From assembly GCF_000787715.1 (NCBI RefSeq), contig NZ_BBPI01000018.1, positions 53,940 through 117,939 on the forward strand: 64,000 nt of DNA, read 5' to 3'. Both the position numbers and the translations under genes were made by a program. This DNA is from Sphingomonas parapaucimobilis NBRC 15100 (GTDB lineage Bacteria; Pseudomonadota; Alphaproteobacteria; Sphingomonadales; Sphingomonadaceae). How positions within the stretch are numbered: position 1 is the stretch's first letter; each line of letters opens with the position of its first letter. Positions 18,274-26,184 of this stretch are shown here, in pieces. The notes beneath the pieces were generated by a model, which saw nothing but the letters and a program-made list of their open reading frames with translations, ran no database searches and was not told where the DNA came from.

Positions 18274-19321
18274 TACGGGTGCGCGGGATCGGCTGACCCT
18301 CGACGTTCCGATCCTGCAGGCGCCGATGGCGGGGGTGTCGACCCCCGCCATGGCCACAGCGGTGAATGCGGGCGGCGGTCTGGGCGCGATCGCGCTCGGG
18401 GCTGGCGACGCCGATGCGGCCGCCCGGATGATCGCCGAGACGCGTGAGCGGACCGAAAGGCCGTTCAACGTCAACCTCTTTGTCCATGCGCCGCCCGAGC
18501 CCGATCCGGCGCGCGAGACGGCGTGGTGCGAGGCGCTGCGCCCCGCCTTTGCGGCGTTCGACACCCAGCCACCAGCAGCGTTGCGGGCGATCTATCCGAG
18601 CTTCGCGCAGGACGATGCCATGCTGGCGCTGCTGGTCGCGGCGAAACCGGCGGTGGTCAGCTTTCACTTCGGCCTGCCCGATGGTCCCCGCATCGCCGCG
18701 CTGAAACAGGCGGGATGCCTGTTGCTGGCCAGCGTGACCTCGCTGGCCGAGGCGCAGGCCGCCGAGCGTGCCGGGATCGATATGCTGGTGGCGCAAGGCT
18801 ATGAGGCGGGCGGCCATCGCGGGATTTTCGATCCCGATGCGCCCGACGACCGGCTGGGTACGCTGGCGCTGACCCGCTTGCTGGTGATGCGGACGCGGCG
18901 GCCGGTGATCGCGGCAGGCGGGATCATGGACGGTGCGGGCGTGTCGGCCGCTATCGCGCTGGGGGCGGTGGCGGCGCAGCTGGGGACGGCGTTCATCGCT
19001 TGTCCCGAGAGCGCGGCGGATGCGGCGTATCGCGCTGCCCTGATGGGCGAGGGGGCCGCGCATACGGTGATGACCCGTGCGATCTCGGGGCGTCCGGCGC
19101 GCTGCTTGCCCAATCGCTTCACCGCGATGGGGGAGGCTTTGCCGGTGGCGGTGCCGGATTATCCGATCGCCTATGATGCGGGAAAGGCGCTGAATGCGGC
19201 CGCCAAGGCGCGGGGAGAGGGCGGCTATGGCGCGCAATGGGCGGGGCAGGGGGCGCCATTGGCTCGTGCCCGGCCCGCAGCGGAACTGGTTCGGGCGATT
19301 GCGGGAGAGATGCGAGGATAG
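18254..19321 (+). CDS. nitronate monooxygenase family protein
   Basis: FMN-dependent TIM-barrel enzyme of the 2-nitropropane dioxygenase family, which oxidises alkyl nitronates. Seen in the protein: ILQAPMAGVSTP at the N-terminus, FNVNLFVH, VVSFHFGLP, the GYEAGGHRG loop with catalytic His, VIAAGGIMDG and GAVAAQLGTAFIACPES for FMN phosphate binding. The open frame starts at a GTG that overlaps the cytochrome c gene by 20 bp; the true start could be close to LTLDVPILQAP. The physiological substrate (propionate-3-nitronate detoxification in known members) is inferred. Confidence 0.9.
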   Translation: MPRHRADTGARDRLTLDVPILQAPMAGVSTPAMATAVNAGGGLGAIALGAGDADAAARMIAETRERTERPFNVNLFVHAPPEPDPARETAWCEALRPAFAAFDTQPPAALRAIYPSFAQDDAMLALLVAAKPAVVSFHFGLPDGPRIAALKQAGCLLLASVTSLAEAQAAERAGIDMLVAQGYEAGGHRGIFDPDAPDDRLGTLALTRLLVMRTRRPVIAAGGIMDGAGVSAAIALGAVAAQLGTAFIACPESAADAAYRAALMGEGAAHTVMTRAISGRPARCLPNRFTAMGEALPVAVPDYPIAYDAGKALNAAAKARGEGGYGAQWAGQGAPLARARPAAELVRAIAGEMRG

Positions 19322-19381
19322 GGCGAGGCGTGGGCATCGGCCAAGGGATGCACTCCCCCAACACTCCGCTAAACCCGTGAC

Positions 19382-20200
19382 ATGACCACCAAACCCCCCA
19401 TCGGTCGCGACACGCGGCTGTGCATGTCGCTGTCGGCGCGGCCCGGCAATTTCGGGTCGCGCTTCCACAACCGGCTCTATGAGCTGACCGGGCTGGACTA
19501 TGTCTACAAGTCGTTCAGCACGACCGATCTGGCGGCGGCGGTCGGCGGGATTCGGGCGCTGAATATCCGGGGTTGCGCGATTTCGATGCCGTTCAAGGAG
19601 GCGGTGATTCCGATGCTCGACGGGCTGGCGGGGTCGGCGGCGGCGATCGACAGCGTCAATACCATCGTCAATGATGATGGGCGGCTGACCGGCTACAACA
19701 CCGACTATGCCGCCGTGGTCGAGCTGATCGCCGATATCGATCCCTCCACACCCTTCGTCCTGCGCGGATCGGGCGGCATGGCCAAGGCGGTGGCGGCAGC
19801 CTTGCGCGACGCGGGTTTCGCGAACGGGACTATCGTCGCGCGCAACGAGGCGGTCGGGCGCGAATTGGCCGCGCTTTATGGTTTCGGCTGGTCGGCGGAG
19901 TTGGATAAGGGGGCGCCGCTGCTCATCAACGTCACGCCGATCGGCATGACCGGGGGCGATGAGGATCAGCTCGCCTTCCCGGAGGCGATGATCGACCGTG
20001 CCGAGATCGCCTTCGACGTGGTACAATATCCGCCTGAGACGCGCTTCCTGTCCATGGCGCGGGGGCTGGGCAAGCGGGTGATCACCGGCACCCAGGTCGC
20101 GACCATCCAGGCGCTGGAGCAGTTCGTGCTCTATACCGGCGTCCGACCCACGCCCGAGCAGGTGCAAGAGGCCGCCGATTACGCCTATCGCATGGGCTGA
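19382..20200 (+). CDS. shikimate dehydrogenase family protein
   Basis: Rossmann-fold NAD(P)-dependent dehydrogenase related to AroE/YdiB. The substrate domain has an SLSARPGNFGSRFHN N-terminus instead of the usual GxPIxHSxSPxxHN, and SMPFKEAVIP with the catalytic Lys; the cofactor side has NTDYAAVV and GSGGMAKAVAAAL. The altered N-terminal motif indicates it is not the primary AroE but a paralogue acting on shikimate, quinate or another cyclohexene. 272 aa, ATG start, 60 bp after the nitronate monooxygenase gene. Confidence 0.87.
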   Translation: MTTKPPIGRDTRLCMSLSARPGNFGSRFHNRLYELTGLDYVYKSFSTTDLAAAVGGIRALNIRGCAISMPFKEAVIPMLDGLAGSAAAIDSVNTIVNDDGRLTGYNTDYAAVVELIADIDPSTPFVLRGSGGMAKAVAAALRDAGFANGTIVARNEAVGRELAALYGFGWSAELDKGAPLLINVTPIGMTGGDEDQLAFPEAMIDRAEIAFDVVQYPPETRFLSMARGLGKRVITGTQVATIQALEQFVLYTGVRPTPEQVQEAADYAYRMG

Positions 20201-20265
20201 TCCTCCCCGGCACGGGGAGGGCGACCATCCGCTGCGCGCTGCCACCTCCCTTTGCAGAGGAGGAT
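20201..20265. repeat. family A repeat, short degenerate copy 3
   Basis: TCCTCCCCGGCACGGGGAGG immediately after the preceding stop codon, then a shortened centre and CCACCTCCCTTTGCAGAGGAGGAT. About half of a full family A element. Confidence 0.75.
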
Positions 20266-20293
20266 TTGAAGCATGATGGCATCAGCTTGATCC

Positions 20294-20392
20294 ACCCCTC
20301 CCCTTCAGGGGAGGGGCAGGGGGTGGGGCGTTTCCGCAAACGCCCGGCCTGTGGCGATGTCCCACCCCACCCCCTCCCCTGAAGGGGAGGGG
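20294..20392. repeat. family B inverted repeat
   Basis: CCCCTCCCCTTCAGGGGAGGGG at the left and CCCCTCCCCTGAAGGGGAGG at the right are each palindromic and lie inverted around a GGGGTGGG...CCCACCCC pairing. It is related in design to family A but differs in sequence. Confidence 0.8.
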
Positions 20393-20424
20393 CCAGGCTT
20401 GGTTCGATCCCATGCCATCGCGCC

Positions 20425-20826
20425 CTAAAGTTCTGCCATCGCCATCAACACCGCCCATTCCGCCTCGCCCACCGGCGATACGGAGAGCCGCGACTGACGC
20501 AGCATCGGTAAAGCCGCGAGCCTGACTTCGGCCTTCATCGCGGCCAGCGTGACGGGGCGGGGCAGCGGGCGGTCGGGGGCGATCTCCACCGAGACCCAGC
20601 GCCCGTCATCGCCATCGGGTTTGGCGGCGCGGGTGATCGTCGCGATGCCGACCGCCGCCTTGTCCTTGCCGCTATGATAGAAAAGCACCGAGTCGCCCGG
20701 CTGCATCGCCCGCAAATGCCCGGCGGCGACGGCGTTGCGCACGCCGTCCCATTCGGTCCGCCCGTCCCGGACCAGATCGTCCCAGCCATAGCTGTCCGGC
20801 TCCGACTTCAGCAGCCAGTATCCCAT
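20425..20826 (-). CDS. EVE domain-containing protein
   Basis: A 133 aa single-domain PUA-like EVE protein. It starts MGYWLLKSEPDSYGWDDLV, the diagnostic EVE beginning, followed by WDGVRNAVAAGHLRAMQPGDSVLFYHSG and a conserved LRQSRLSVSPVGEAEW end. EVE/YTH-like domains bind modified bases in DNA or RNA; the housekeeping bacterial form has no assigned partner. Start 20826 is preceded by AGGAGGG at good distance, so 12 extra in-frame codons upstream are rejected. Confidence 0.93.
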   Translation of the reverse strand: MGYWLLKSEPDSYGWDDLVRDGRTEWDGVRNAVAAGHLRAMQPGDSVLFYHSGKDKAAVGIATITRAAKPDGDDGRWVSVEIAPDRPLPRPVTLAAMKAEVRLAALPMLRQSRLSVSPVGEAEWAVLMAMAEL

Positions 20827-20965
20827 TTCCGCTTTCCCTCCTGAACCGCGCCTAAACGCCACATTCCGTGTCCATTCAGCCCCATAGTGGCAGGGAAGGC
20901 AACACGGACGCCGCCTGCGCGTTTTGCGATCAGCGGACCGGGCGTATCAGTATCGGAGGTTCGGT

Positions 20966-21361
20966 ATGAACGGAGTTTGGAAGAAGCTGGGACTGGGCCT
21001 CGCCTTGGGCGCCACCGCGCTGACGGCGGCGCCGCCGGCCGAGGCACAGCGTTGGGGCCGTGGCTGGGGTGGTGGTTATGGCGGCTATTACCATCGTGAC
21101 CGGGGCGGCGATGCCGTCGCGGGCGCGCTGCTGGGCGGTATCGTCGGTCTGGGCGTCGGCGCGGCCATCGCGAGCAGCAACCAGCCGCGCTATGTCGATC
21201 GCGGCTATTATTACAACCGGGGCTATGATCCCTATTACGCGCCGCCGCCCCCGCCGCCGGTCTATCAATATGAGTATCGCAGCTATGCGCCGCGCTGCTG
21301 GAACGACTGGCGCTGGGACCCCTATTGGGGTCGCAATGTACAGGTTCAGGTCTGCAACTAA
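20966..21361 (+). CDS. exported glycine-zipper, Tyr/Pro-rich protein
   Basis: A 131 aa secreted or outer-membrane-associated protein of unknown function. Signal peptide MNGVWKKLGLGLALGATALTAAPPAEAQ, then a Gly/Tyr/Arg-rich stretch, a glycine-zipper segment (DAVAGALLGGIVGLGVGAAI) that could insert in a membrane, a PPPPPP tract and a C-terminal pair of Cys (PRCWNDW... VQVCN) possibly disulfide-bonded. The ATG at 20966 has GGAGG 9 bp upstream. Own terminator follows. Confidence 0.82.
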   Translation: MNGVWKKLGLGLALGATALTAAPPAEAQRWGRGWGGGYGGYYHRDRGGDAVAGALLGGIVGLGVGAAIASSNQPRYVDRGYYYNRGYDPYYAPPPPPPVYQYEYRSYAPRCWNDWRWDPYWGRNVQVQVCN

Positions 21362-21370
21362 GGCCTTTGG

Positions 21371-21402
21371 CGGCGTCGGGAGCGATCCCGGCGCCGTTTT
21401 TC
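21371..21402 (+). terminator. intrinsic terminator
   Basis: CGGCGTCGGG, loop AGCGAT, CCCGGCGCCG then TTTTTC. The loop and inner stem (GGGAGCGATCCC) are the same as in the groESL terminator. Confidence 0.88.
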
Positions 21403-21464
21403 TTTGGGCTTTTTCTTGGGAGCCCTGCTTGGCAGCGCCCCCGAGTCGGCGTTAAGGCCAAGCC

Positions 21465-21743
21465 ATGACCGATACCGTTCCCGATCGCCTGTCCACCAAC
21501 CCGGACAGCCCCTATTTCGACCAGGACCTCCTCTCGCGTGGGGTCGGCATCCGCTTCAAGGGCAATGAACGCCGCGACGTCGAGGAATATTGCATTTCCG
21601 AAGGCTGGATTCGCGTCGCACTGGGCAAGAAGGTCGATCGCCATGGCCGCCCGCTGACCCTGAAGCTGAACGGCGAGGTCGAGGCGTGGATCGAAAATCC
21701 GGCCGACGGTGCCGAAGAGGGTTCGGAAGAAACCGAAGCTTAA
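21465..21743 (+). CDS. DUF3297 family protein
   Basis: A 92 aa cytosolic protein whose sequence MTDTVPDRLSTNPDSPYFDQ, GVGIRFKGNERRDVEEYC and VDRHGRPLTLKLNGEVEAW I recognise as DUF3297, widespread in alphaproteobacteria and of unknown function (sometimes labelled glutathione peroxidase by transfer, without support). It ends with an acidic tail (ADGAEEGSEETEA). It is a monocistronic unit between a terminator and repeats. Confidence 0.9.
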   Translation: MTDTVPDRLSTNPDSPYFDQDLLSRGVGIRFKGNERRDVEEYCISEGWIRVALGKKVDRHGRPLTLKLNGEVEAWIENPADGAEEGSEETEA

Positions 21744-21770
21744 TTACCGGGCCTGCCCCGGCATTGTCAG

Positions 21771-21900
21771 GCGTACCCCGGCGATGGCCGGGGTACAGTT
21801 GCGCAGCGTATCAAGGGTGGTGGGCCATCGCCTCCCCCTCATCAAATCGCGCGCCGCCGACTTCGCAGAAACTGGACCCCGGCCTTCGCCGGGGTACGCC
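21771..21900. repeat. family D inverted pair
   Basis: TACCCCGGCGATGGCCGGGG at 21774 and its inverted partner GGACCCCGGCCTTCGCCGGG at 21875, about 70 bp apart. Same unit as at 10977. Confidence 0.8.
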
Positions 21901-21930
21901 TGTGATAAGGGAGGGTGAGTACCCAACCTC

Positions 21931-22001
21931 CGTTCAGGCTGAGCGAAGTCGAAGGCCAAGGGAATTCCTCACCGCACTTCGACTTCGCTCAGTGCGAACG
22001 G
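21931..22001. repeat. paired palindromic repeat, family C copy 4
   Basis: CGTTCAGGCTGAGCGAAGTC and the inverted arm CTTCGACTTCGCTCAGTGCG, ending 10 bp before the stop of the ABC-F gene. Shortest spacer of the family. Confidence 0.88.
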
Positions 22002-22011
22002 ATGGCGGGCA

Positions 22012-23874
22012 TCACGCCGCCTCCATCGCCTCCCCGGCTTCCATCCAGCGCACTTCCGCTTCGGCCAGCTTGTCGACCACCTCGGCACGCCGCTTGTTCA
22101 GCTCGCCCATCGACAGTTTCGCATGGCGCGGTTCGGCCGCCGCCGGGTCGTTCATCGCCTTGTCCAGCGCGTCGCGCTCGCGGGTCAGCTTGGCCATCTC
22201 GTCCTCGATGCCGCGCAGCGTCTTCTTCATCGCGTTGAAGCGCTCGCGCTGCTCGGCCGAGGCCTTCTTGTTCGCCGCCCGGTCCGCCTTGGACGCGGCG
22301 TCGCCCTGGCCCGCGTCACCCTTCAGCACGAAGGCGATGTAATCGTCGAGCGATCCGTCGAACTCCTTCGCCGTGCCATTGTCGACCAGCACCAGCCGGT
22401 CCGCCGTCATTTCCAGCATGTGGCGATCATGGCTGACCAGCACGACCGTGCCCTTGTACATGTTGAGCGCCTGGACCAGCGCCTCGCGCGCGTCGACGTC
22501 GAGGTGGTTGGTCGGCTCGTCGAGGATCAGCATGTGCGGCGCGTCACGGGTGATGAGCGCCAGCGCCAGACGCGCACGCTCGCCGCCCGACAGCTTGCCG
22601 ACCTTGGTCGTCGCCTTGTCGCCCGAAAAGCCGAACCGGCCGAGCTGCCCGCGCACCGCCGCCGGGGTCGCGCCGCGCATGATACGCGTCATATGCTCCA
22701 GCGGGGTGTCGTCGGTGTCGAGTTCCTCGACCTGATACTGGGTAAAGTAACCGACGCGCATCTTGCCGCTCGAGTTCATGTCGCCTTCCATCGGCGTCAG
22801 CTGCGCGGCGAGCAGGCGGGCCAGCGTCGTCTTGCCGTTGCCGTTGCGACCCAACAGCGCGATCCGGTCGTCCGGGTCGATGCGCAGGTTCAGCCGCTTC
22901 AGGATCGGCGTCTCGGCATAGCCCACGCTCGCCAGGTCCAGCGTGATGAGCGGCGGGCGCAGCTGGTCGGGATCGGGGAAGTCGAAGGACAGCGACGGAT
23001 CATTCGCCATCTCGGCGATCGGCTGCATCTTCGACAGCATCTTGGCGCGGCTCTGCGCCTGCTTGGCGGTCGAGGCGCGGGCCGAGTTGCGGGCGATATA
23101 GTCCTGCAACTTGGCGCGCTGCGCATCCTGATTCGCCTTGGCGGCGGCGAGCTGCGCCATCCGCTCGGCACGCTGGCGCTCGAACGAGTCGTACCCGCCT
23201 GGATAGAGCGTCACCTTGCCGCCCTGCAGGTGCAGGATATGGTCGACGACGTTGTTCAGGAAATCGCGCTCATGGCTGACCAGCAGGATCGTCGCGCGAT
23301 AGGATTTGAGGAAATCCTCCAGCCACATCACCGCTTCGAGGTCGAGGTGGTTCGACGGCTCGTCGAGCAGCAGCACGTCGGGCGCGGAGAAGAGCAACGC
23401 CGCCAGCGCCACGCGCATCTTCCAGCCGCCCGAATAGCTGGACAGCGGCCGCGCCTGCATCGCCTCGTCGAAACCCAGGCCTTGCAGGATGCTGGAGGCG
23501 CGCGCGGGGGCGGTATAGGCGTCGATCGCGATCAGGCGCTCATAGATATCGCCCAGCTTTTCCGGATCGCTCTCGGTCTCGCTTCGCTCCATCAGTTCGG
23601 CGCGCTCGATGTCGGCGGCCAGCACCGTCTCGAACGGGGTGGCGCTGCCGTCGGGCGCCTCCTGCGCGATATAGCCGAGCTTGGCGCCCTTCGGCATCTC
23701 GCACGCGCCGTCATCGGCCTCCAGCTGACCCGCAATCACGCGGACGAGCGTCGATTTGCCCGCACCGTTACGACCGATCAGGCCAACCCGGCTGCCGGGG
23801 GGGAGTGCGGCGGATGCACCGTCGAGGATCGTGCGGCCGCCCAGGCGCACGGTGATGCCATTCAGATTGAGCAT
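22012..23874 (-). CDS. ABC-F family ATPase
   Basis: Soluble tandem ABC ATPase without membrane domains, of the Uup/YheS/EttA group that acts on ribosomes. The 620 aa protein has Walker A GRNGAGKST near residue 36 and GRNGNGKTT near 340, two signature motifs (SSYSGGWKMR and LSGGERARLA), Walker B with LLLDEPSNHLD and LILDEPTNHLD, an inter-domain linker rich in Lys/Gln (residues ~240-290), and a C-terminal coiled coil (~540-615). The coiled coil suggests the YheS/Uup side of the family. ATG start at 23874; single-gene unit. Confidence 0.95.
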   Translation of the reverse strand: MLNLNGITVRLGGRTILDGASAALPPGSRVGLIGRNGAGKSTLVRVIAGQLEADDGACEMPKGAKLGYIAQEAPDGSATPFETVLAADIERAELMERSETESDPEKLGDIYERLIAIDAYTAPARASSILQGLGFDEAMQARPLSSYSGGWKMRVALAALLFSAPDVLLLDEPSNHLDLEAVMWLEDFLKSYRATILLVSHERDFLNNVVDHILHLQGGKVTLYPGGYDSFERQRAERMAQLAAAKANQDAQRAKLQDYIARNSARASTAKQAQSRAKMLSKMQPIAEMANDPSLSFDFPDPDQLRPPLITLDLASVGYAETPILKRLNLRIDPDDRIALLGRNGNGKTTLARLLAAQLTPMEGDMNSSGKMRVGYFTQYQVEELDTDDTPLEHMTRIMRGATPAAVRGQLGRFGFSGDKATTKVGKLSGGERARLALALITRDAPHMLILDEPTNHLDVDAREALVQALNMYKGTVVLVSHDRHMLEMTADRLVLVDNGTAKEFDGSLDDYIAFVLKGDAGQGDAASKADRAANKKASAEQRERFNAMKKTLRGIEDEMAKLTRERDALDKAMNDPAAAEPRHAKLSMGELNKRRAEVVDKLAEAEVRWMEAGEAMEAA

Positions 23875-23920
23875 GGCCGCGCGCCTAGCAAATTATGGCG
23901 CGGATGGGGAGGGGGGCTTT

Positions 23921-24053
23921 CATCCTCCCCGGTACGGGGAGGGGGACCGCCACGAAGCGGTGGTGGAGGGGGCGTTCCACACAGGGCATCCGTAGTGGAA
24001 GCCCCCCTCCGTCAGGCCTGCGGCCTGCCACCTCCCCGTGCCGGGGAGGATTT
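23921..24053. repeat. REPIN-like repeat, family A copy 4
   Basis: Full-length 133 bp copy nearly identical to the one at 3234, ending 4 bp before the stop of the minus-strand gene at 24058 and placed in the promoter-side gap of the ABC-F gene. Confidence 0.88.
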
Positions 24054-24057
24054 GGTC

Positions 24058-24768
24058 TTAGCGCGCCGCCAGGCTGGTCGCGCCGGCGGGCGGCCAGTTC
24101 TGGATGCCGCACTTCTTGACGACCCATTCCGCCTTCTTGTTCCAGCACAGCGCATCCAGGCGCGGCATGGTGGCGACGATATGCTGCTCGCGCCCGATAT
24201 AGCGCGGGAAACGCTGCTCGCCGTACGGGACCAGGCTGTTGCGCAGCTCGCGCATCCGGTCGACCGCCAGCTCGCCCAGATGGCCGCGCGGGGTGAACAC
24301 TGCCTGATGCAGGATCGACGCCGCCGTGGTGCAGAAGCCCAGCTGTCCCGACACCGACGAGAAGCTGGCATAGGTGCGCGTGCCATATTGGTCGAGCGCG
24401 TCCTGCCCGGCCTTCACCGACTTGTTCTGCCGCTTGAAATAGGCGCCCAGCGTGTCGAACGCGCCCTTCAGCTCGGCCTCGTGATCCTTCAGCGTCGCGT
24501 TATAGTTGGAAACGGTCGTCAGCATCGGTTCGAACTGGCATTGCAGCGCGGCGACGTTGAGCGCGGCGCGCATGTTCCACAGCAGGCCCGCGCGCAACTC
24601 CGCCGGGGTCGCGCCGGGCAGCGGCTGGCCGATGCCGGGTTCGTCGCCCTGGACGGGCTTTCCCTGGAAATTATAGGGCTGCAGGAAGAATTGCGCCGAT
24701 GCGGGCGCCGCGGCACCCATCCCCCAAAACGCCACGCCAGCTACCAGCGCGGTACGCACCACTTTCAT
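24058..24768 (-). CDS. secreted hypothetical protein (236 aa)
   Basis: An exported protein I cannot assign. It has a clear signal peptide (MKVVRTALVAGVAFWGMGAAAPASA) and a mature part that is mainly helical, with four Cys (LQCQF, FCTTAA, LCWNKK, KCGIQ) that could form two disulfides in the periplasm. FFLQPYNFQG begins the mature chain, and the C-terminus has RFPRYIGREQHIVATMPRLD. Start at 24768 is set by the signal peptide and AAGGATC upstream. Two 20-bp direct repeats lie in its promoter region. Similar proteins are, to my knowledge, common in sphingomonads as hypotheticals. Confidence 0.82.
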   Translation of the reverse strand: MKVVRTALVAGVAFWGMGAAAPASAQFFLQPYNFQGKPVQGDEPGIGQPLPGATPAELRAGLLWNMRAALNVAALQCQFEPMLTTVSNYNATLKDHEAELKGAFDTLGAYFKRQNKSVKAGQDALDQYGTRTYASFSSVSGQLGFCTTAASILHQAVFTPRGHLGELAVDRMRELRNSLVPYGEQRFPRYIGREQHIVATMPRLDALCWNKKAEWVVKKCGIQNWPPAGATSLAAR

Positions 24769-24808
24769 TGTGTTCCGATCCTTCCCCCGTAGGGCCTTCG
24801 AGCGTCCC

Positions 24809-24908
24809 GAAACATAACGCTTTCCGGCTTTTTTCCCAAACGGAATTACGCCCGCACGGCCATCGTTCATGCGCGATCGGTCGTTACGGAAACATAGCGA
24901 AATCCGGC
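24809..24908. repeat. two 20-bp direct repeats in the promoter region
   Basis: GAAACATAACGCTTTCCGGC (24809-24828) and GAAACATAGCGAAATCCGGC (24889-24908) match at 16 of 20 positions and start exactly 80 bp apart, upstream of the secreted-protein gene. A regulator binding site or duplicated promoter is likely. Confidence 0.7.
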
Positions 24909-24951
24909 GTTTGCCCCGCCCGTCATCGCGAACATTTGGGGAGCACCCATG

Positions 24952-24984
24952 AAAAAGGGGCCGCCCGGTCGCCCGGACGGCCCC
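24952..24984 (-). terminator. intrinsic terminator of the Met-rich lipoprotein gene
   Basis: On the minus strand GGGGCCGTCCGG, loop GCGA, CCGGGCGGCCCC, then TTTTT. It lies 26 bp past the stop at 25011. Confidence 0.9.
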
Positions 24985-25010
24985 CTTCGTCGGGATGACC
25001 CCGACGATGA

Positions 25011-25283
25011 TTACATCGCGTTGGTCGCGTTGGTCATCATCGTGTCGTTGGCCATCATCATGTCGTTCGACATGGTGGTGTCGTTGGCCATCATGCCACC
25101 GTTCATGGTGCCGTCGACGGCGGTCATGTTGTCGGTGGCGGTGTCCATGCCTTCCGAAGCGTTCATTTCGGTGGTCATGTTCGCGTCGGTGGTGTTCTCG
25201 GTCTTCGAGCCGCAAGCCGAAACCGCGAGCGCCGCGCCGGCGATGATCGAGCCCGTCAGGACCTTGGAGATGATTGCACGCAT
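25011..25283 (-). CDS. Met/Asn/Thr-rich small lipoprotein
   Basis: A 90 aa lipoprotein of unknown function. The N-terminus MRAIISKVLTGSIIAGAALAVSAC contains a lipobox with Cys24. The mature part is low complexity, almost free of basic residues, and its second half repeats short units of the form M-A/S-N-D-T/M-M (MANDTTMSNDMMMANDTMMTN), so that about a third of it is Met. Met-rich periplasmic peptides in other systems bind Cu(I) or act as methionine-sulfoxide sinks; either would be inference. GGGAG precedes the ATG at 25283, and a strong terminator follows, so it is its own unit. Confidence 0.82.
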   Translation of the reverse strand: MRAIISKVLTGSIIAGAALAVSACGSKTENTTDANMTTEMNASEGMDTATDNMTAVDGTMNGGMMANDTTMSNDMMMANDTMMTNATNAM

Positions 25284-25373
25284 TGGAAGCTCCCTTGATA
25301 TTATGGATTTGGAACGGCTTGCTGGCCCTATTACCCAAATCGGGGTGGACATTAATCGGATACCGTCTGGTCC

Positions 25374-26027
25374 TCAAGCCTCGTTTTGTCGCACCGCGTC
25401 GAGATCGTTGAGGAAAGCCGGAAAGCTGAACGCAAGCGCCTCGTCAAAGGTTTCCAACGACTTGACGCCGTTCAACGCAAAAAGGCTGGTCACCGGGAAT
25501 TCCGCGAGGCCGCAGGGCACGATCCCCCCGAAATGGGACAGGTCGGGCGCGACGTTGATCGCAAAGCCGTGCAGTGTTACCCAGCGACGCACGCGCACAC
25601 CAATCGCGCCGACCTTCGCCTCCGGGCCGCCGTCGCGGGTCCAGATGCCGACCCGCCCCTCGGCACGGAACGCGTTGACCCCCAGCCGCCCCAGCGCGGC
25701 GATCAGCCAGTCCTCCAGCGTATGGACGAAATGCCGTACGTCGCGCCCGCGCTTGTTGAGGTCCAGGACCAGATAGCCGGTCCGCTGGCCGGGGCCGTGA
25801 TAGGTATATTTCCCGCCGCGCCCGGTCTGGAACACCGGGAAACGCGGATCGACCAGCTCGACCGGGTCGGCGCTGGTCCCGGCGGTATAGACGGGCGGAT
25901 GTTCGAGCAGCCAGACAAGCTCCCGCGCTTCGCCCGCCACCACGGCGGCGGCGCGCGCCTCCATCTCGGCGAGCGACTGGTCATAGGGGGTCAGGCCCGG
26001 GCTGATCCGCCATTCGATATCGGGCAT
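25374..26027 (-). CDS. lipB: lipoyl(octanoyl) transferase
   Basis: Transfers octanoate from acyl-carrier protein to lipoyl domains of 2-oxoacid dehydrogenases and GcvH. The 217 aa protein shows [14 protein letters not shown], the [16 protein letters not shown] active-site loop (split: RGG at ~75), [21 protein letters not shown] with the invariant Lys, and PCGL with the catalytic Cys. Start MPDIEWRIS (26027) fits the family length; a longer reading to 26111 looks non-coding. Minus strand, followed by the small lipoprotein gene but separated by ~90 bp. Confidence 0.96.
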   Translation of the reverse strand: MPDIEWRISPGLTPYDQSLAEMEARAAAVVAGEARELVWLLEHPPVYTAGTSADPVELVDPRFPVFQTGRGGKYTYHGPGQRTGYLVLDLNKRGRDVRHFVHTLEDWLIAALGRLGVNAFRAEGRVGIWTRDGGPEAKVGAIGVRVRRWVTLHGFAINVAPDLSHFGGIVPCGLAEFPVTSLFALNGVKSLETFDEALAFSFPAFLNDLDAVRQNEA

Positions 26028-26184
26028 GTCAGGATTATGGGTCACGATTCCTTGTCCTTGCGCCCGGCGGTGCGTCGATGCAAGCGCTCCGCAACCAGCC
26101 GGTCCTGGCATGATGGCTTTGCATCCGGCAATCGTTTAGGCAGACCGGGACAGGCGGACGGGGTGGGCCGCCAAGGGAGGTAGC

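Noticed and set aside
18149..20245. A 698-codon minus-strand frame across three plus-strand genes
   Set aside because: Shadow of the cytochrome c, nitronate monooxygenase and shikimate dehydrogenase-like genes, all of which have family motifs on the plus strand.
20201..20392. CRISPR-like spacing of the repeats after the shikimate dehydrogenase gene
   Set aside because: The units are palindromic pairs that differ in sequence, not regularly spaced identical repeats with unique spacers, and there are no cas genes.
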